From assembly GCA_947493585.1 (NCBI GenBank), contig CANLRI010000001.1, forward strand, positions 310,001 to 374,000: 64,000 nucleotides of DNA. Reading direction: 5' to 3'. The position numbers were made by a program, and so were the translations under genes. Below are positions 1-8,039 of this stretch, in pieces (the stretch's first letter is position 1; every line of letters starts with the position of its first letter). Below the pieces are notes generated by a model. The model did no database searches and was not told the DNA's origin. It was given only the letters and a program-made list of their open reading frames with translations. The stretch is from an uncultured Planococcus sp. Lineage in GTDB: Bacteria; Bacillota; Bacilli; Bacillales_A; Planococcaceae.

Positions 1-321
1 AGCGGCGATATTTTATTGTTGGAAGATACGATGAAAACGGCTGCGGTCGTAGAGAAAAACTTCAATTTGCTGAAGCTCAACGGCGTTTTCGATAAAGTGT
101 CAGGAATCATTTTGGGCAAGCATGAATTATTCGACGATCAAGGAACAGGAAGAAAACCATACGAGATTTTGCTGGAAGTACTGGGAGACCGCGAACTGCC
201 GTTGCTTGCCGATTTTGACTGCGCACATACCCAACCGATGCTGACGATGCCAATCGGCAAAACCGTCACGCTGGATGCGACCGAAAAACGAGTTGAAATC
301 ACGGAGCAATGGATTCGTTAA
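1..321 (+). CDS. LD-carboxypeptidase / MccF-like S66 peptidase, C-terminal part
   Basis: The reading frame is open from the first base, so only the last 106 residues are present; S66 peptidases are usually about 300-350 residues. The visible part starts with a Gly-Asp-Ile-Leu-Leu-Leu-Glu-Asp-Thr stretch, the usual place of the catalytic Glu, and later has Cys-Ala-His-Thr-Gln-Pro with the expected catalytic His, followed by the Pro-Ile-Gly-Lys turn. S66 enzymes cleave L,D-peptide bonds in cell-wall peptides or inactivate microcin-C-like peptide-nucleotides. The catalytic Ser lies upstream of the window. The aspartate racemase gene follows after 15 bases, so they may share a transcript. Which of the two S66 roles applies cannot be told from this fragment. 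Confidence 0.8.
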   Translation, partial: SGDILLLEDTMKTAAVVEKNFNLLKLNGVFDKVSGIILGKHELFDDQGTGRKPYEILLEVLGDRELPLLADFDCAHTQPMLTMPIGKTVTLDATEKRVEITEQWIR

Positions 322-336
322 TGGAGAAGGGCCACG

Positions 337-1029
337 ATGAAAACCATCGGATTGATTGGCGGAATGAGCTGGGAATCGTCGGCAGAATATTACCGTCTGC
401 TTAATGAACAAGTGAAACAGCGTTTAGGCGGTCTGCATTCGGCTGAATGCTTGATGTACAGTGTCGACTTCGAGGAGATTGAACGCTTTCAGTCAGAAGG
501 GAGATGGGAGGAAGCAGGCGATCGATTGGCGAATGTTGCCCGTTCGCTTGAAAAAGGCGGTGCGGAGCTGATCATATTGTGCACGAACACAATGCACAAA
601 GTCATTTCTTCTATAGAAGAAGCCGTCTCGGTGCCTGTTTTGCATATCGCAGACGCGACCGCAAAAGAGATCCGCACAAACCATCTCCATACGGTAGGGT
701 TGCTCGGCACCAAATACACGATGGAGCAGGATTTCTATAAAGACCGCATTGCAGACAGCGGTATTAAGGTTTTGATTCCAGAAGCGGCAGAACGCGACAT
801 GATCAACCAAATCATCTTTGAAGAGCTGTGCTTAGGGGAAATCAACCACTCGTCAAAAGTGAAATACCAACAAGCCATCCAGAATCTCATCGATCGCGGG
901 GCACAGGGCGTCATTCTCGGCTGTACGGAAATCGGTTTGTTGATTCACGAAGAAGATGCAGAGGTGCCGCTATTTGATACGGCAAAGATCCATGTCAAAG
1001 CAGCGGTGGAAAAAGCGCTGGATAACTGA
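337..1029 (+). CDS. Aspartate/glutamate racemase family protein
   Basis: The protein has 230 residues, the normal length for the Asp/Glu racemase superfamily. It begins with the typical [11 protein letters not shown] motif and carries the two catalytic cysteines of cofactor-independent racemases: Cys82 in Leu-Cys-Thr-Asn-Thr-Met-His-Lys and Cys196 in Gly-Cys-Thr-Glu-Ile-Gly. Such enzymes interconvert L- and D-amino acids in the cytoplasm without pyridoxal phosphate. The start has GGAGAAGGG five bases upstream. The preceding gene may act on cell-wall peptides, so supply or salvage of D-amino acids is a reasonable but unproven context. The substrate (Asp, Glu or a broad range as in YgeA) is not decided by sequence. 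Confidence 0.88.
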   Translation: MKTIGLIGGMSWESSAEYYRLLNEQVKQRLGGLHSAECLMYSVDFEEIERFQSEGRWEEAGDRLANVARSLEKGGAELIILCTNTMHKVISSIEEAVSVPVLHIADATAKEIRTNHLHTVGLLGTKYTMEQDFYKDRIADSGIKVLIPEAAERDMINQIIFEELCLGEINHSSKVKYQQAIQNLIDRGAQGVILGCTEIGLLIHEEDAEVPLFDTAKIHVKAAVEKALDN

Positions 1030-1051
1030 AAGTGAAAAGGGGGGAGCTGAA

Positions 1052-1705
1052 ATGGGATCGCGTATGATGCATTTAATTATTGCTGAGCGGGTGGCGGAAA
1101 GAATCGATATTTCAGATCGGCCGCGGTTTCTGCTGGGCGGCATTGCACCAGATGCAGTTCACGGAAGAGAGCAAAAAACCAGGTCCCATTATTACGAAGG
1201 CAGTGTAGACGACGGGACGAGACGCGTACATTATGGGGGGTTCATAGAGAAATACCAGAAAGAGATACAGGACGAATTCATTCTCGGGTATGTGGTGCAT
1301 TTAGTGGGTGATGATGTGTGGATGAAAGACATCTATTTTAAAAAAGACCTGAAAAACCGCATCGATGCTGACCCGTCCGTGCTCGAAAAATGGCATGCGG
1401 ATTTCAGAAAGCTTAATAGCATGTTCGTTGGCCAGTGTGGCTGCGGCGGGTTAGAACAACAACTGGCATCTGCCGAACTTCCCGAGACTCTTATAGAAGA
1501 AATTAAAATCAATAACTTACGGGAGTTCATCGAAGAAACGCTCGGCGACTTCCACTCATCGAAAGTGTTTTCCAGCAAGGATCTGGAGATATATTCGGTT
1601 GAAGAAATTACCGGTTATATCAAGTCCGCGACAGAACAGGCAGTCCGCGTATGTCTGTCTCTCGGGATGCAGGAACGGCAAGGGAGTGGACATATTGGCC
1701 ATTAG
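1052..1705 (+). CDS. Zinc-dependent phospholipase C-like hydrolase
   Basis: The 217-residue protein opens with Met-Met-His-Leu, then has Phe-Leu-Leu-Gly-Gly-Ile-Ala-Pro-Asp-Ala, the N-terminal signature of the bacterial zinc-dependent phospholipase C/S1-P1 nuclease-like fold, followed by further His and Asp residues (His-Tyr-Tyr, His-Leu-Val-Gly-Asp-Asp, Trp-His-Ala-Asp) that would complete the metal site. No signal peptide is seen, so it is predicted to be cytoplasmic, unlike secreted PLC toxins. I start it at the ATG behind AAGGGGGGAGCTGA and not at upstream in-frame codons inside the racemase gene. It overlaps the next gene by 11 bases. The true substrate is unknown; Bacillales homologues are usually annotated only by domain. 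Confidence 0.75.
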   Translation: MGSRMMHLIIAERVAERIDISDRPRFLLGGIAPDAVHGREQKTRSHYYEGSVDDGTRRVHYGGFIEKYQKEIQDEFILGYVVHLVGDDVWMKDIYFKKDLKNRIDADPSVLEKWHADFRKLNSMFVGQCGCGGLEQQLASAELPETLIEEIKINNLREFIEETLGDFHSSKVFSSKDLEIYSVEEITGYIKSATEQAVRVCLSLGMQERQGSGHIGH

Positions 1706-2156
1706 AAATTCCGCGAAAGCGATCATTGTCAAAGACGGCAAAGTGTTGCTGACGACCAATGAAGACGCACAGGGCAGCTATTATCTATTTCCGGGAGGCG
1801 GCCAGGAGCTCGGCGAAACCTTGCCGGAAGCAGCCGTACGTGAATGCATCGAAGAAATCGGCTGCGCCGTCGAAGTGAAAAGCCTGATCCATATCCGTGA
1901 ATATATAGGCGAGCGCCACGAATATGCCGAGACCGATAGCGGCGTTCACCAGATCGAATATTATTTTGAATGCCTTTTGCTGGATGACTTGCAATCGGCC
2001 GCACCGTCGAATCCCGACACGCAGCAAACCGGCTTTGAATGGGTAGAGATCGGGGACTTATTAGAGCACCGAATTTATCCGAAAGGCATCCGGCGCTTTA
2101 TCCAGAAATTTGAAAGTGGTGGCGGAAATTCGGTTTATTTGGGAGCGTTTAATTGA
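1695..2156 (+). CDS. Nudix hydrolase
   Basis: The 153-residue product carries a full Nudix box, Gly-Gly-Gly-Gln-Glu-Leu-Gly-Glu followed by Ala-Ala-Val-Arg-Glu-Cys-Ile-Glu-Glu-Ile-Gly, matching GX5EX7REUXEEXGU. These enzymes hydrolyse nucleoside diphosphate-X compounds in the cytoplasm using Mg2+. I choose the TTG start at 1695 because AAGGGAG lies eight bases before it; a GTG at 1686 overlaps that ribosome site. The start overlaps the end of the Zn-PLC-like gene, pointing to translational coupling, and a strong terminator follows directly. The substrate cannot be assigned. Confidence 0.85.
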   Translation: MAIRNSAKAIIVKDGKVLLTTNEDAQGSYYLFPGGGQELGETLPEAAVRECIEEIGCAVEVKSLIHIREYIGERHEYAETDSGVHQIEYYFECLLLDDLQSAAPSNPDTQQTGFEWVEIGDLLEHRIYPKGIRRFIQKFESGGGNSVYLGAFN

Positions 2157-2166
2157 AGAATCTCGA

Positions 2167-2207
2167 TGAAAAAGGGACAGCCGAAAAATTCCGGCTATCC
2201 CTTTTCA
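2167..2207. terminator. Bidirectional rho-independent terminator
   Basis: Arms AAAAGGGACAGCCG and CGGCTATCCCTTTT pair (one mismatch) around a seven-base loop, with A-rich and T-rich flanks. It lies between the converging Nudix and MFS genes and can stop both. Confidence 0.85.
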
Positions 2208-2216
2208 TATATAAAT

Positions 2217-3422
2217 CTATTCCTGAACCGTGCGTTGAAAGGAGCTGCGGCCACGGTAAGCGATCCAGCTGGCGATAGCGAGCAAAAGACCAGACAAGAC
2301 AAAGACCGCGCGGATGCCGAACAGGTCGGCTATTATTCCCATCAATAGCGAAGAAACACCGAACGTGCCCATGCCGATTGCCCCGAGGGTCGTGAACACT
2401 GTCGGCAATTGCTCTTTCGGCACGCTCGTCTGCACGACGGTCTGCTGAGGAATGTTTTTCAGCTGGCTGAAGACGCCGACCAGAACGGATAATAGGAGCG
2501 CCACGAGTGGCATGCTGTTCAAGCCGAACAATATAGTCGCAGCGCTGCTGAAAATCGCCCCGGTGAGGATGAACCGGCTGAGATTGTTCTCGACCCATTC
2601 GGTAAAGCGCAGACAAATGAGGCTTCCTGCGATCAAACCGATAAAGAACGAACCATTGATAAAGCCCCACCATTTCTCATCGACTGCGAGCGCTTCGCTG
2701 ACGAATACATACAAGATTGCGGCAATCCACACGGCGCCGGCAATTGTCTCGAGCATTTCCATCAACGCGATGCGCTTTAATACCGGCGTCTGTGAGACGG
2801 TGTGCCAGCCTTTGGTGATTTGGCGCCATTTGTTTTGAGGTTCTGGCGGAGCGCTGTCGACTCTATCCAAGCCGCTCAACAACAAACTTGAAAGCAGGAA
2901 CAATCCCGCTGTCAGCCAGACCAGTTCGATGGCGGCCAGCCAAATCAATAAGGAACTGCCGACAAACCACATCGCTGTTTGGATCAGCTGCGTAACGGTC
3001 TCGGTGATGCCGTTCGCTTTCAACAGCTGCTCACTTTTCACGTAATTCGGAATCAATGCCTGTGTCACCGGATTGGCGCAACCATCCAAAAGCGCCACCA
3101 AACTGATCACTAAAAACAGCACAACAAAATTGGCCGTCGTGATATGCGGCAGAAACAACGCCAAGGCAATCAACAAACCGGTCTTGCCCATTTGCGATCC
3201 CGCGAGCAGCCATTTCAAATCAAAGCGCTGCATAAGTAGCGGCGTTAAGGTGTTCGAGACGAACATCGAACTGGTGATGACGAACGGCACCAAAGCGGCA
3301 GCCGTGGCAGAACCGGTCAATTCGAAAATCAGGTAAATGATGCTGACGATATAGAGCACGTCGCCGATATTCGCAAGCGACTGGCCTGTCAGCAATAAGT
3401 TGAAATTTCTATTCAGTTTCAT
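2217..3422 (-). CDS. MFS transporter (macrolide-efflux-like)
   Basis: The 401-residue protein is almost entirely hydrophobic helices (about 12 predicted), with the early Asn-Phe-Asn-Leu-Leu-Leu-Thr-Gly-Gln-Ser-Leu-Ala-Asn-Ile-Gly-Asp segment typical of the MefA/TetA-like drug-efflux branch of the major facilitator superfamily. It would export a small molecule by proton antiport. The start has GGGGG seven bases upstream. It stands alone, convergent with the Nudix gene and divergent from the phosphotransferase gene. The substrate is unknown; a resistance role is only a family-based guess. Confidence 0.85.
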   Translation of the reverse strand: MKLNRNFNLLLTGQSLANIGDVLYIVSIIYLIFELTGSATAAALVPFVITSSMFVSNTLTPLLMQRFDLKWLLAGSQMGKTGLLIALALFLPHITTANFVVLFLVISLVALLDGCANPVTQALIPNYVKSEQLLKANGITETVTQLIQTAMWFVGSSLLIWLAAIELVWLTAGLFLLSSLLLSGLDRVDSAPPEPQNKWRQITKGWHTVSQTPVLKRIALMEMLETIAGAVWIAAILYVFVSEALAVDEKWWGFINGSFFIGLIAGSLICLRFTEWVENNLSRFILTGAIFSSAATILFGLNSMPLVALLLSVLVGVFSQLKNIPQQTVVQTSVPKEQLPTVFTTLGAIGMGTFGVSSLLMGIIADLFGIRAVFVLSGLLLAIASWIAYRGRSSFQRTVQE

Positions 3423-3606
3423 GATGAATCCCCCAAGAGTCTATTTCTTAAATGACTTCTAATGCAGGGGATAACTTAAATTGGACTGATCGTCACGTCG
3501 AATGTTCCTTTCGTAAGGAAGACAAATCTTGGGGAATTTATCTTCAGGATGGATTGTATTCATTATACTCTAAATAATTGGAAAACAAATGACGGTGAAA
3601 GAAAAT

Positions 3607-3620
3607 ATTGGATATAGTAG
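3607..3620 (+). promoter_or_regulatory. Candidate promoter -10 segment shared with another promoter
   Basis: The 14-mer ATTGGATATAGTAG contains a -10-like TATAGT and lies 66 bases before the phosphotransferase start. The identical 14-mer occurs at 17449-17462 before the DUF2785 gene. The rest of the 263-base gap holds no other recognisable signal. Confidence 0.4.
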
Positions 3621-3685
3621 AAGCAAAGCTTATGGACCAAAAAAATTAGTACAAAAAATCTTTGAAATGGGAAGCAGGTAATCAC

Positions 3686-4783
3686 ATGAATAAAGAGAAG
3701 TTACAAGCAGCCGTTCTTCACGCAGCAGTGGAGTCTCCGGAATTTTTAGGGGAAGGGGCATGGCACCACGCCTGGAAAGTCGAAAAAGACGACCGTGAAC
3801 TGGTGCTGAGGATTCCAAAAGACATCATTTACGGCAAGCCGGCTGAATTCAACGAAGAAGAATTAACCGCCGAATACGCGGCGACAGAACTTTATTACCG
3901 CTCGGTCAATCAGGGTGTGAAGGGCGCGGCACCGGAATTTTTCGAGTTCCATGTTTCTGAACAATTGAGCTATACGCTCGAGTCGTTCGCTGGAAAGCAT
4001 ATCGATCTGCATGAACTGACGCGAGCACAAGCGGTTGAGACCGGAAAGGCGCTCGGTGAGATTTACCGGAAAACCGAAGAGATCACGCATGGCTTGGACG
4101 GTTTCGGCTATCTGCATTGGACAGAGAAAAGCGGGCTGAGAGGCAGCATCACCGGAGATGTCCGCCGATTCCTGAAAGAAGAAAGTGAAGAGCATTTGTC
4201 GGATTACCAGGAACTCAGCGATGCGCGTCCTGAATTTCAGGACGACACAGTGAACGAGGCATTAAAATTGGCAACGGAACTCAGAGAGGGAGGATTCACC
4301 CAACCGCTTCTCAGCAATCAAGACGCTTCGCCCGAAAATATATTGATCAACGGCACACAGATTTGCCTGATTGATCCGTTCCCGAATATTTATTACCCGA
4401 GGGGAATGGCCGGGAACTTCATGAATCTCTATGAAACGTTTTTTATCGCATTATCGGAGACAGAGCGCTATAAAAAACATCAGTTTGCAAAGTGTGCAAG
4501 CAATCTGAAGGCTATTGCCGATGGATTTTTGGACGGCTATAGCGATCGCGACAAACAGGTTGCGGCCGAAGTCAGGGGCGAGCAATTGCTGCAGCTGCTG
4601 GAAACCGCCTATAGCCATTTTCATTTATTGTCTGGGAAACTGCCGGAAGAAGCGCGCATCCGCTACGGTGATAAGCAGCAAATTGAAGAGAGGCTCGCGA
4701 CATTGGCGGGTGAATTGAAAGCTTTGGCTGCATCAGAAATCGGGAACCTGACAGAAGCATTGAAGAACGAAGTAAGCCCTTAA
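3686..4783 (+). CDS. Aminoglycoside-phosphotransferase-like kinase
   Basis: The 365-residue protein has the layout of the APH/choline-kinase-like fold: an N-lobe with Gly-Glu-Gly-Ala-Trp-His and a Lys-containing Val-Leu-Arg-Ile-Pro-Lys strand, and a C-lobe with a catalytic loop Ser-Asn-Gln-Asp-Ala-Ser-Pro-Glu-Asn-Ile-Leu-Ile-Asn and metal-binding Leu-Ile-Asp-Pro-Phe. The usual His-Gly-Asp of the loop is here Asn-Gln-Asp, so the catalytic Asp is kept but the His is not. Such kinases phosphorylate small molecules with ATP or GTP. The start is the ATG at 3686 behind AGCAGG, a rather weak ribosome site. No resistance gene neighbours are present, so a metabolic small-molecule kinase is as likely as antibiotic resistance. 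Confidence 0.72.
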   Translation: MNKEKLQAAVLHAAVESPEFLGEGAWHHAWKVEKDDRELVLRIPKDIIYGKPAEFNEEELTAEYAATELYYRSVNQGVKGAAPEFFEFHVSEQLSYTLESFAGKHIDLHELTRAQAVETGKALGEIYRKTEEITHGLDGFGYLHWTEKSGLRGSITGDVRRFLKEESEEHLSDYQELSDARPEFQDDTVNEALKLATELREGGFTQPLLSNQDASPENILINGTQICLIDPFPNIYYPRGMAGNFMNLYETFFIALSETERYKKHQFAKCASNLKAIADGFLDGYSDRDKQVAAEVRGEQLLQLLETAYSHFHLLSGKLPEEARIRYGDKQQIEERLATLAGELKALAASEIGNLTEALKNEVSP

Positions 4784-4836
4784 ATATATTCATGTGCTAG
4801 TAGGTAAAGAAAATGAAAACCTTGAGGAGGGCTCGT

Positions 4837-5334
4837 ATGGGCGGCATAGAAGTGCTTTCTACGTTTCAAAAAGAGCTTAGTACCTATTCACCTGAGCAGC
4901 TGCGAAGTATTCCCGAAGAAGGCGTGTGGTCTATTGGCCAAATGTACGACCACTTAATCGTCGTGGCGCATGAGTATCTCGACAATGTGGCCGTTTGTTC
5001 GGAGACAAAAGAGGATCCACTCTTAGAGAAAACTCCTGCTGGCAAAGAATTATTTCATAATAAAGGCTTTCCGCCAATCAAAATCAGGTTGCCGGACGAA
5101 ATGAATGCTCCCCCTAATAATTCAGACAGCCAGGAAGATCTGATCAACAGGATGGAAAAGTTAATTCAAAGGGTCGGGTATTGGGAATCGCAAGTGGATA
5201 AGATCTCTCCAGAGCGTAAAGCGAAACATGGCGGGTTTGGCTGGCTGAACGCAAAAGAATGGCTCGATTTAGTGGAAATGCACTCTCGCCACCATCTGCG
5301 TCAAAAAGAAGAGCTGGAACGATATCTGAAATAG
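4837..5334 (+). CDS. DinB-family protein
   Basis: The 165-residue helical protein carries the three spaced histidines of the DinB/YfiT metal-binding four-helix bundle: His in Met-Tyr-Asp-His-Leu near residue 42 and a pair near the C-terminus in Met-His-Ser-Arg-His-His-Leu-Arg. The family contains thiol-dependent S-transferases (bacillithiol partners in Bacillales) and many uncharacterised members. I start it at 4837, seven bases behind GAGGAGGG, instead of an upstream in-frame ATG that overlaps this site. It is a single gene with no clear partners, so the exact reaction is unknown. Confidence 0.82.
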   Translation: MGGIEVLSTFQKELSTYSPEQLRSIPEEGVWSIGQMYDHLIVVAHEYLDNVAVCSETKEDPLLEKTPAGKELFHNKGFPPIKIRLPDEMNAPPNNSDSQEDLINRMEKLIQRVGYWESQVDKISPERKAKHGGFGWLNAKEWLDLVEMHSRHHLRQKEELERYLK

Positions 5335-5427
5335 ATTAAGTCCAGCAAATGTCTGGGGTGCCTTATTTCACTTCCATAAATTTTACCGAAAAGCGTGGCA
5401 GAAATTTTTTAGGAGGGAGGTTTTCTG

Positions 5428-5802
5428 ATGAATTACTTGGGTTTGGGTTATTTTGATAAGAAAAAGATGGACGCATTGCCGAAAGAAAAAGTAGAAGCGA
5501 TCATGCAGAAATGTCAGGTGCATCTCGAAAAATTCTATAAAAGCGGTCAAGTAGTGGCAGATGTTGGCGTTGCCCAGGGAGCAAAGAGCTTGCAGCGGGT
5601 GGACGGCAACATCCAAGTTGGAGAAAGCCAGTTGGTTCAGCTAGAAAAAATGATTGGAAGCGCGTTTATCATAGAAGCTCAAAATATCGAGGAGGCCATC
5701 GAAATAGCGTCTCTGCATCCGACAGTACAGGTCACAGAAGGAGAGCAATTAGCTTGGGAAATCGAAATTCGAGCTATCGATTCCTTCTATAAGAAAAACT
5801 AA
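5428..5802 (+). CDS. YCII-related (YciI/DGPF-like) protein
   Basis: The 124-residue protein resembles the small ferredoxin-like YCII fold: an N-terminal Tyr-Leu-Gly-Leu-Gly-Tyr-Phe strand, a long helix with His (Cys-Gln-Val-His-Leu), a Gly-rich middle, and a C-terminal Ile-Ala-Ser-Leu-His-Pro segment that usually reads A..hP in this family. YCII proteins are putative small enzymes or dehydrochlorinase-like proteins with a His-Asp pair; most lack a known role. Start has TAGGAGGGAGG ten bases upstream. It is a stand-alone gene. Confidence 0.65.
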   Translation: MNYLGLGYFDKKKMDALPKEKVEAIMQKCQVHLEKFYKSGQVVADVGVAQGAKSLQRVDGNIQVGESQLVQLEKMIGSAFIIEAQNIEEAIEIASLHPTVQVTEGEQLAWEIEIRAIDSFYKKN

Positions 5803-5922
5803 AGCAGCTGCGGCCGCTTTAGTTTTCATTTTTGCTGTTATTCGGAAGCTGTTTATTTAGAGGAGGCTAGTTGAAACACCGGAAGATAAAGTAACTAGAT
5901 AATTATAAAGGGAGACGGGGAC

Positions 5923-6484
5923 ATGGATTTTCAGGCATTGGCCACAGACAGGCTAGAACTCGTACATATCGGAAAACATCACGCCACAAGCTTCTTCGAC
6001 ATCATGTCGAGAAGCGAAGTCACGAAATATTACGGCATGAGCAATTTAACGGAAATGGGCGAGGCTGAAAACATAATCGAGTCATTCAGGCAGACCTTCG
6101 AAAGCGGCAGAGGGATCCGCTGGGGAATCGTCGTGAAAGAAACAGGCGCTTTCATCGGGACAGTAGGGTTGAACAATTTGAACCTCAAAAGCAAAAAAGC
6201 GGAAGTCGGCTTTGAGTTGCATCCGTCCTACTGGAACAAAGACTATGTTTCAGAAGCCGTCAGAGAAGTCTTGGCGTATTGTTTCGGCCAACTTGGATTA
6301 TTCCGCTTAGGTGCTGTCACGTTTCCTGAAAACGGGGCATCCTATCGCTTTGCTGCAAAAATTAGGATTCGAAAAAGAAGGCATGCTAAGGGGCTATCTC
6401 TATCAGGACGACTGCTCCCACGATGCATTTATCTTTTCGGTATTGGCTGATGAATGGGCAATGGGTACCACCAAAATAATATAA
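5923..6484 (+). pseudogene. GNAT acetyltransferase (RimJ/RimL-like), frameshifted
   Basis: The first 142 codons encode a normal RimJ/RimL-type N-acetyltransferase (motif Lys-Ala-Glu-Val-Gly-Phe-Glu-Leu and Tyr-Trp-Asn-Lys-Asp-Tyr-Val-Ser-Glu-Ala for acetyl-CoA binding). At the run of three T (6349-6351) the frame slips by one extra base. In the shifted frame the expected family C-terminus continues: Leu-Leu-Gln-Lys-Leu-Gly-Phe-Glu-Lys-Glu-Gly, then Asp-Ala-Phe-Ile-Phe-Ser-Val-Leu, ending at TAA 6482-6484. In the unshifted frame the protein would end at 6450 with an unrelated basic tail. Either a young pseudogene or a sequencing error. Confidence 0.8.
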
Positions 6485-6503
6485 AATTAAAGGAGGGCAA
6501 GTT

Positions 6504-6695
6504 ATCAATTTTTTCGTATTTGCCGTTATCCATATCCTCGTAGGTATAGCACTCATATATAGTCATAATAAATTGCCGAGAACAATTACCACATTCGGTG
6601 CGTTTTTTTTAATTATGAGCTTTCTATACTGGGGGAAGAGCAGTATTGGAAGGTTTCTCGATGAATCAATAAATAAAGATGAATCGGCCCTCTGA
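6504..6695 (+). CDS. Small two-helix membrane protein, apparent ATC start
   Basis: A 63-codon frame encodes two hydrophobic segments (about residues 2-20 and 28-43) and a charged tail ending Asp-Glu-Ser-Ala-Leu. There is no ATG, GTG or TTG before the first helix, yet a strong AAAGGAGGG site lies exactly seven bases before an ATC codon at 6504. Initiation at ATC gives a well-formed two-helix protein, whereas the first ATG lies inside the second helix. Function is unknown; many Bacillales have similar short membrane proteins. A start-codon mutation would be the alternative. Confidence 0.5.
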   Translation: MNFFVFAVIHILVGIALIYSHNKLPRTITTFGAFFLIMSFLYWGKSSIGRFLDESINKDESAL

Positions 6696-6762
6696 TAAGT
6701 CCGTTAAATAGTTCAATTCACAATAAAAGATTTATTGCTAAAGCATCAGAAGGAGGGACAAA

Positions 6763-7110
6763 ATGAAGCTGTTCAAATTTGATAAAAGCAATGGCAAACA
6801 GATTTCAAAGTTCAACTCAGATTTCATCATGTCCCGAATTACTCAAACGACAAAAGCCGCTCACATCGGCTGCATACATTTAGAAGAAAATGGGATAGTC
6901 GGGTATCACCAAGCAGTAAGCCCACAGTTGCTTTTAATCGTGAGCGGAGAAGGGCTTGTTAGGGGTGAAAAAGAAGAATATGTAGAGGTTGAAGCTGGAG
7001 ATGCAGTGTTCTGGAGCAAGGGTGAATGGCATGAAACGAAGACAAACACAGGTTTGATGGCCATCGTCATTGAAAGCGAAGAATTGTTACCGATAATGCA
7101 CAAAATGTAA
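6763..7110 (+). CDS. Cupin-domain protein
   Basis: The 115-residue protein is a single small beta-barrel cupin. It shows the two conserved cupin motifs: Gly-Tyr-His-Gln-Ala with the first metal-binding His, a central Glu-Gly-Leu-Val-Arg-Gly, and the second motif Gly-Asp-Ala-Val-Phe-Trp-Ser-Lys-Gly-Glu-Trp-His-Glu-Thr with the second His. Cupins bind a metal or small ligand and act as enzymes or sensors. The start lies six bases after AGAAGGAGGG. No neighbour suggests a substrate. Confidence 0.85.
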   Translation: MKLFKFDKSNGKQISKFNSDFIMSRITQTTKAAHIGCIHLEENGIVGYHQAVSPQLLLIVSGEGLVRGEKEEYVEVEAGDAVFWSKGEWHETKTNTGLMAIVIESEELLPIMHKM

Positions 7111-7242
7111 ACGTGTTCAAAAATGAGAAGTCTATTTGAAGACAGTTAATGAATATTTTTGCACTAAATCTTTAATTCTATTCTCAGTGTTAATAGATAG
7201 TATCAATATAATTCGCTAATACGAATCAGCGGAGGGAAGCTC

Positions 7243-7755
7243 ATGGAAATCACATTGCATTTGCTCCAACAACAGGATGAGGCTGGATTGTTCCAATTTG
7301 AATCTGAGAATCGGGAGTTTTTCGAGCGGCTTGTGCCAAGCCGTGGGGATGATTTCTACGTCTTCGAAAATTTTGTTTCGAGGCATCGGGAGTTATTGAA
7401 AGAACAAGAAGAGGGCTTTGCAAACTTCTACCTGATCAAGAACGATGCAGGAGACATTCTGGGAAGAATCAACTTAGTAGATATAGACAAGAACCATCAA
7501 ACGGCAGAAATCGGATTTCGGATTGGGGCGAACTACGGAGGGCAGGGGATTGGAAATCGGGCCTTGAATCTCTTGCTCAATACCGATTTGGGCTTGAAGA
7601 AAATAAACGGAAAAACGACAACCGTTAATCAGGCCTCTCAAATAATATTGACGAAAAATGGATTTAAGCAAGTGGGCATGGGCGAAGAAACATTTGAGAT
7701 GAATGGCCAAGATATGAGCTTTGTCTATTACGTATGGGAAACGAGAGAAAAATGA
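7243..7755 (+). CDS. GNAT acetyltransferase (RimJ/RimL-like)
   Basis: The 170-residue protein has the acetyltransferase core: Gly-Arg-Ile-Asn-Leu-Val strand, Ala-Glu-Ile-Gly-Phe-Arg-Ile, and Gly-Gly-Gln-Gly-Ile-Gly-Asn-Arg-Ala forming the acetyl-CoA pyrophosphate loop (R/QxxGxG/A), followed by Leu-Thr-Lys-Asn-Gly-Phe. It would acetylate an amino group on a protein N-terminus or small molecule in the cytoplasm. GGAGGG precedes the ATG. It is one of eight GNAT genes in the window; the substrate is unknown. Confidence 0.87.
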   Translation: MEITLHLLQQQDEAGLFQFESENREFFERLVPSRGDDFYVFENFVSRHRELLKEQEEGFANFYLIKNDAGDILGRINLVDIDKNHQTAEIGFRIGANYGGQGIGNRALNLLLNTDLGLKKINGKTTTVNQASQIILTKNGFKQVGMGEETFEMNGQDMSFVYYVWETREK

Positions 7756-7897
7756 TGGGAGTGGAGTTTGCCGAATTAAATAACGATAGTTGAATTTGAT
7801 CTTTATAAAATGATTCATGGTTCCAATGCCCATTATTTCACTCAATGGTTCAGTAAAGCGACGAGTTACGAGGCAAAGAGTCAAAATCTCTTTAGTA

Positions 7898-7928
7898 CTT
7901 TCCCAAAATGTGATATATTTTGGGAAAG
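7898..7928. promoter_or_regulatory. Perfect 12-bp inverted repeat upstream of the MEDS gene
   Basis: CTTTCCCAAAAT at 7898-7909 is followed after seven bases by its exact reverse complement ATTTTGGGAAAG at 7917-7928. It sits 112 bases before the MEDS gene and lacks a T-tract, so an operator or mRNA hairpin fits better than a terminator. Confidence 0.6.
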
Positions 7929-8039
7929 CGGTAGAACGTGTATTCGTGAGACTCATTTCAGTTTTAGTTTCCATTTCGAATGCCGGAGCGTCAGGGTTAT
8001 AAGCACTATCGCAAAAGTACGGGAAGAAGGAAGTGGAAC

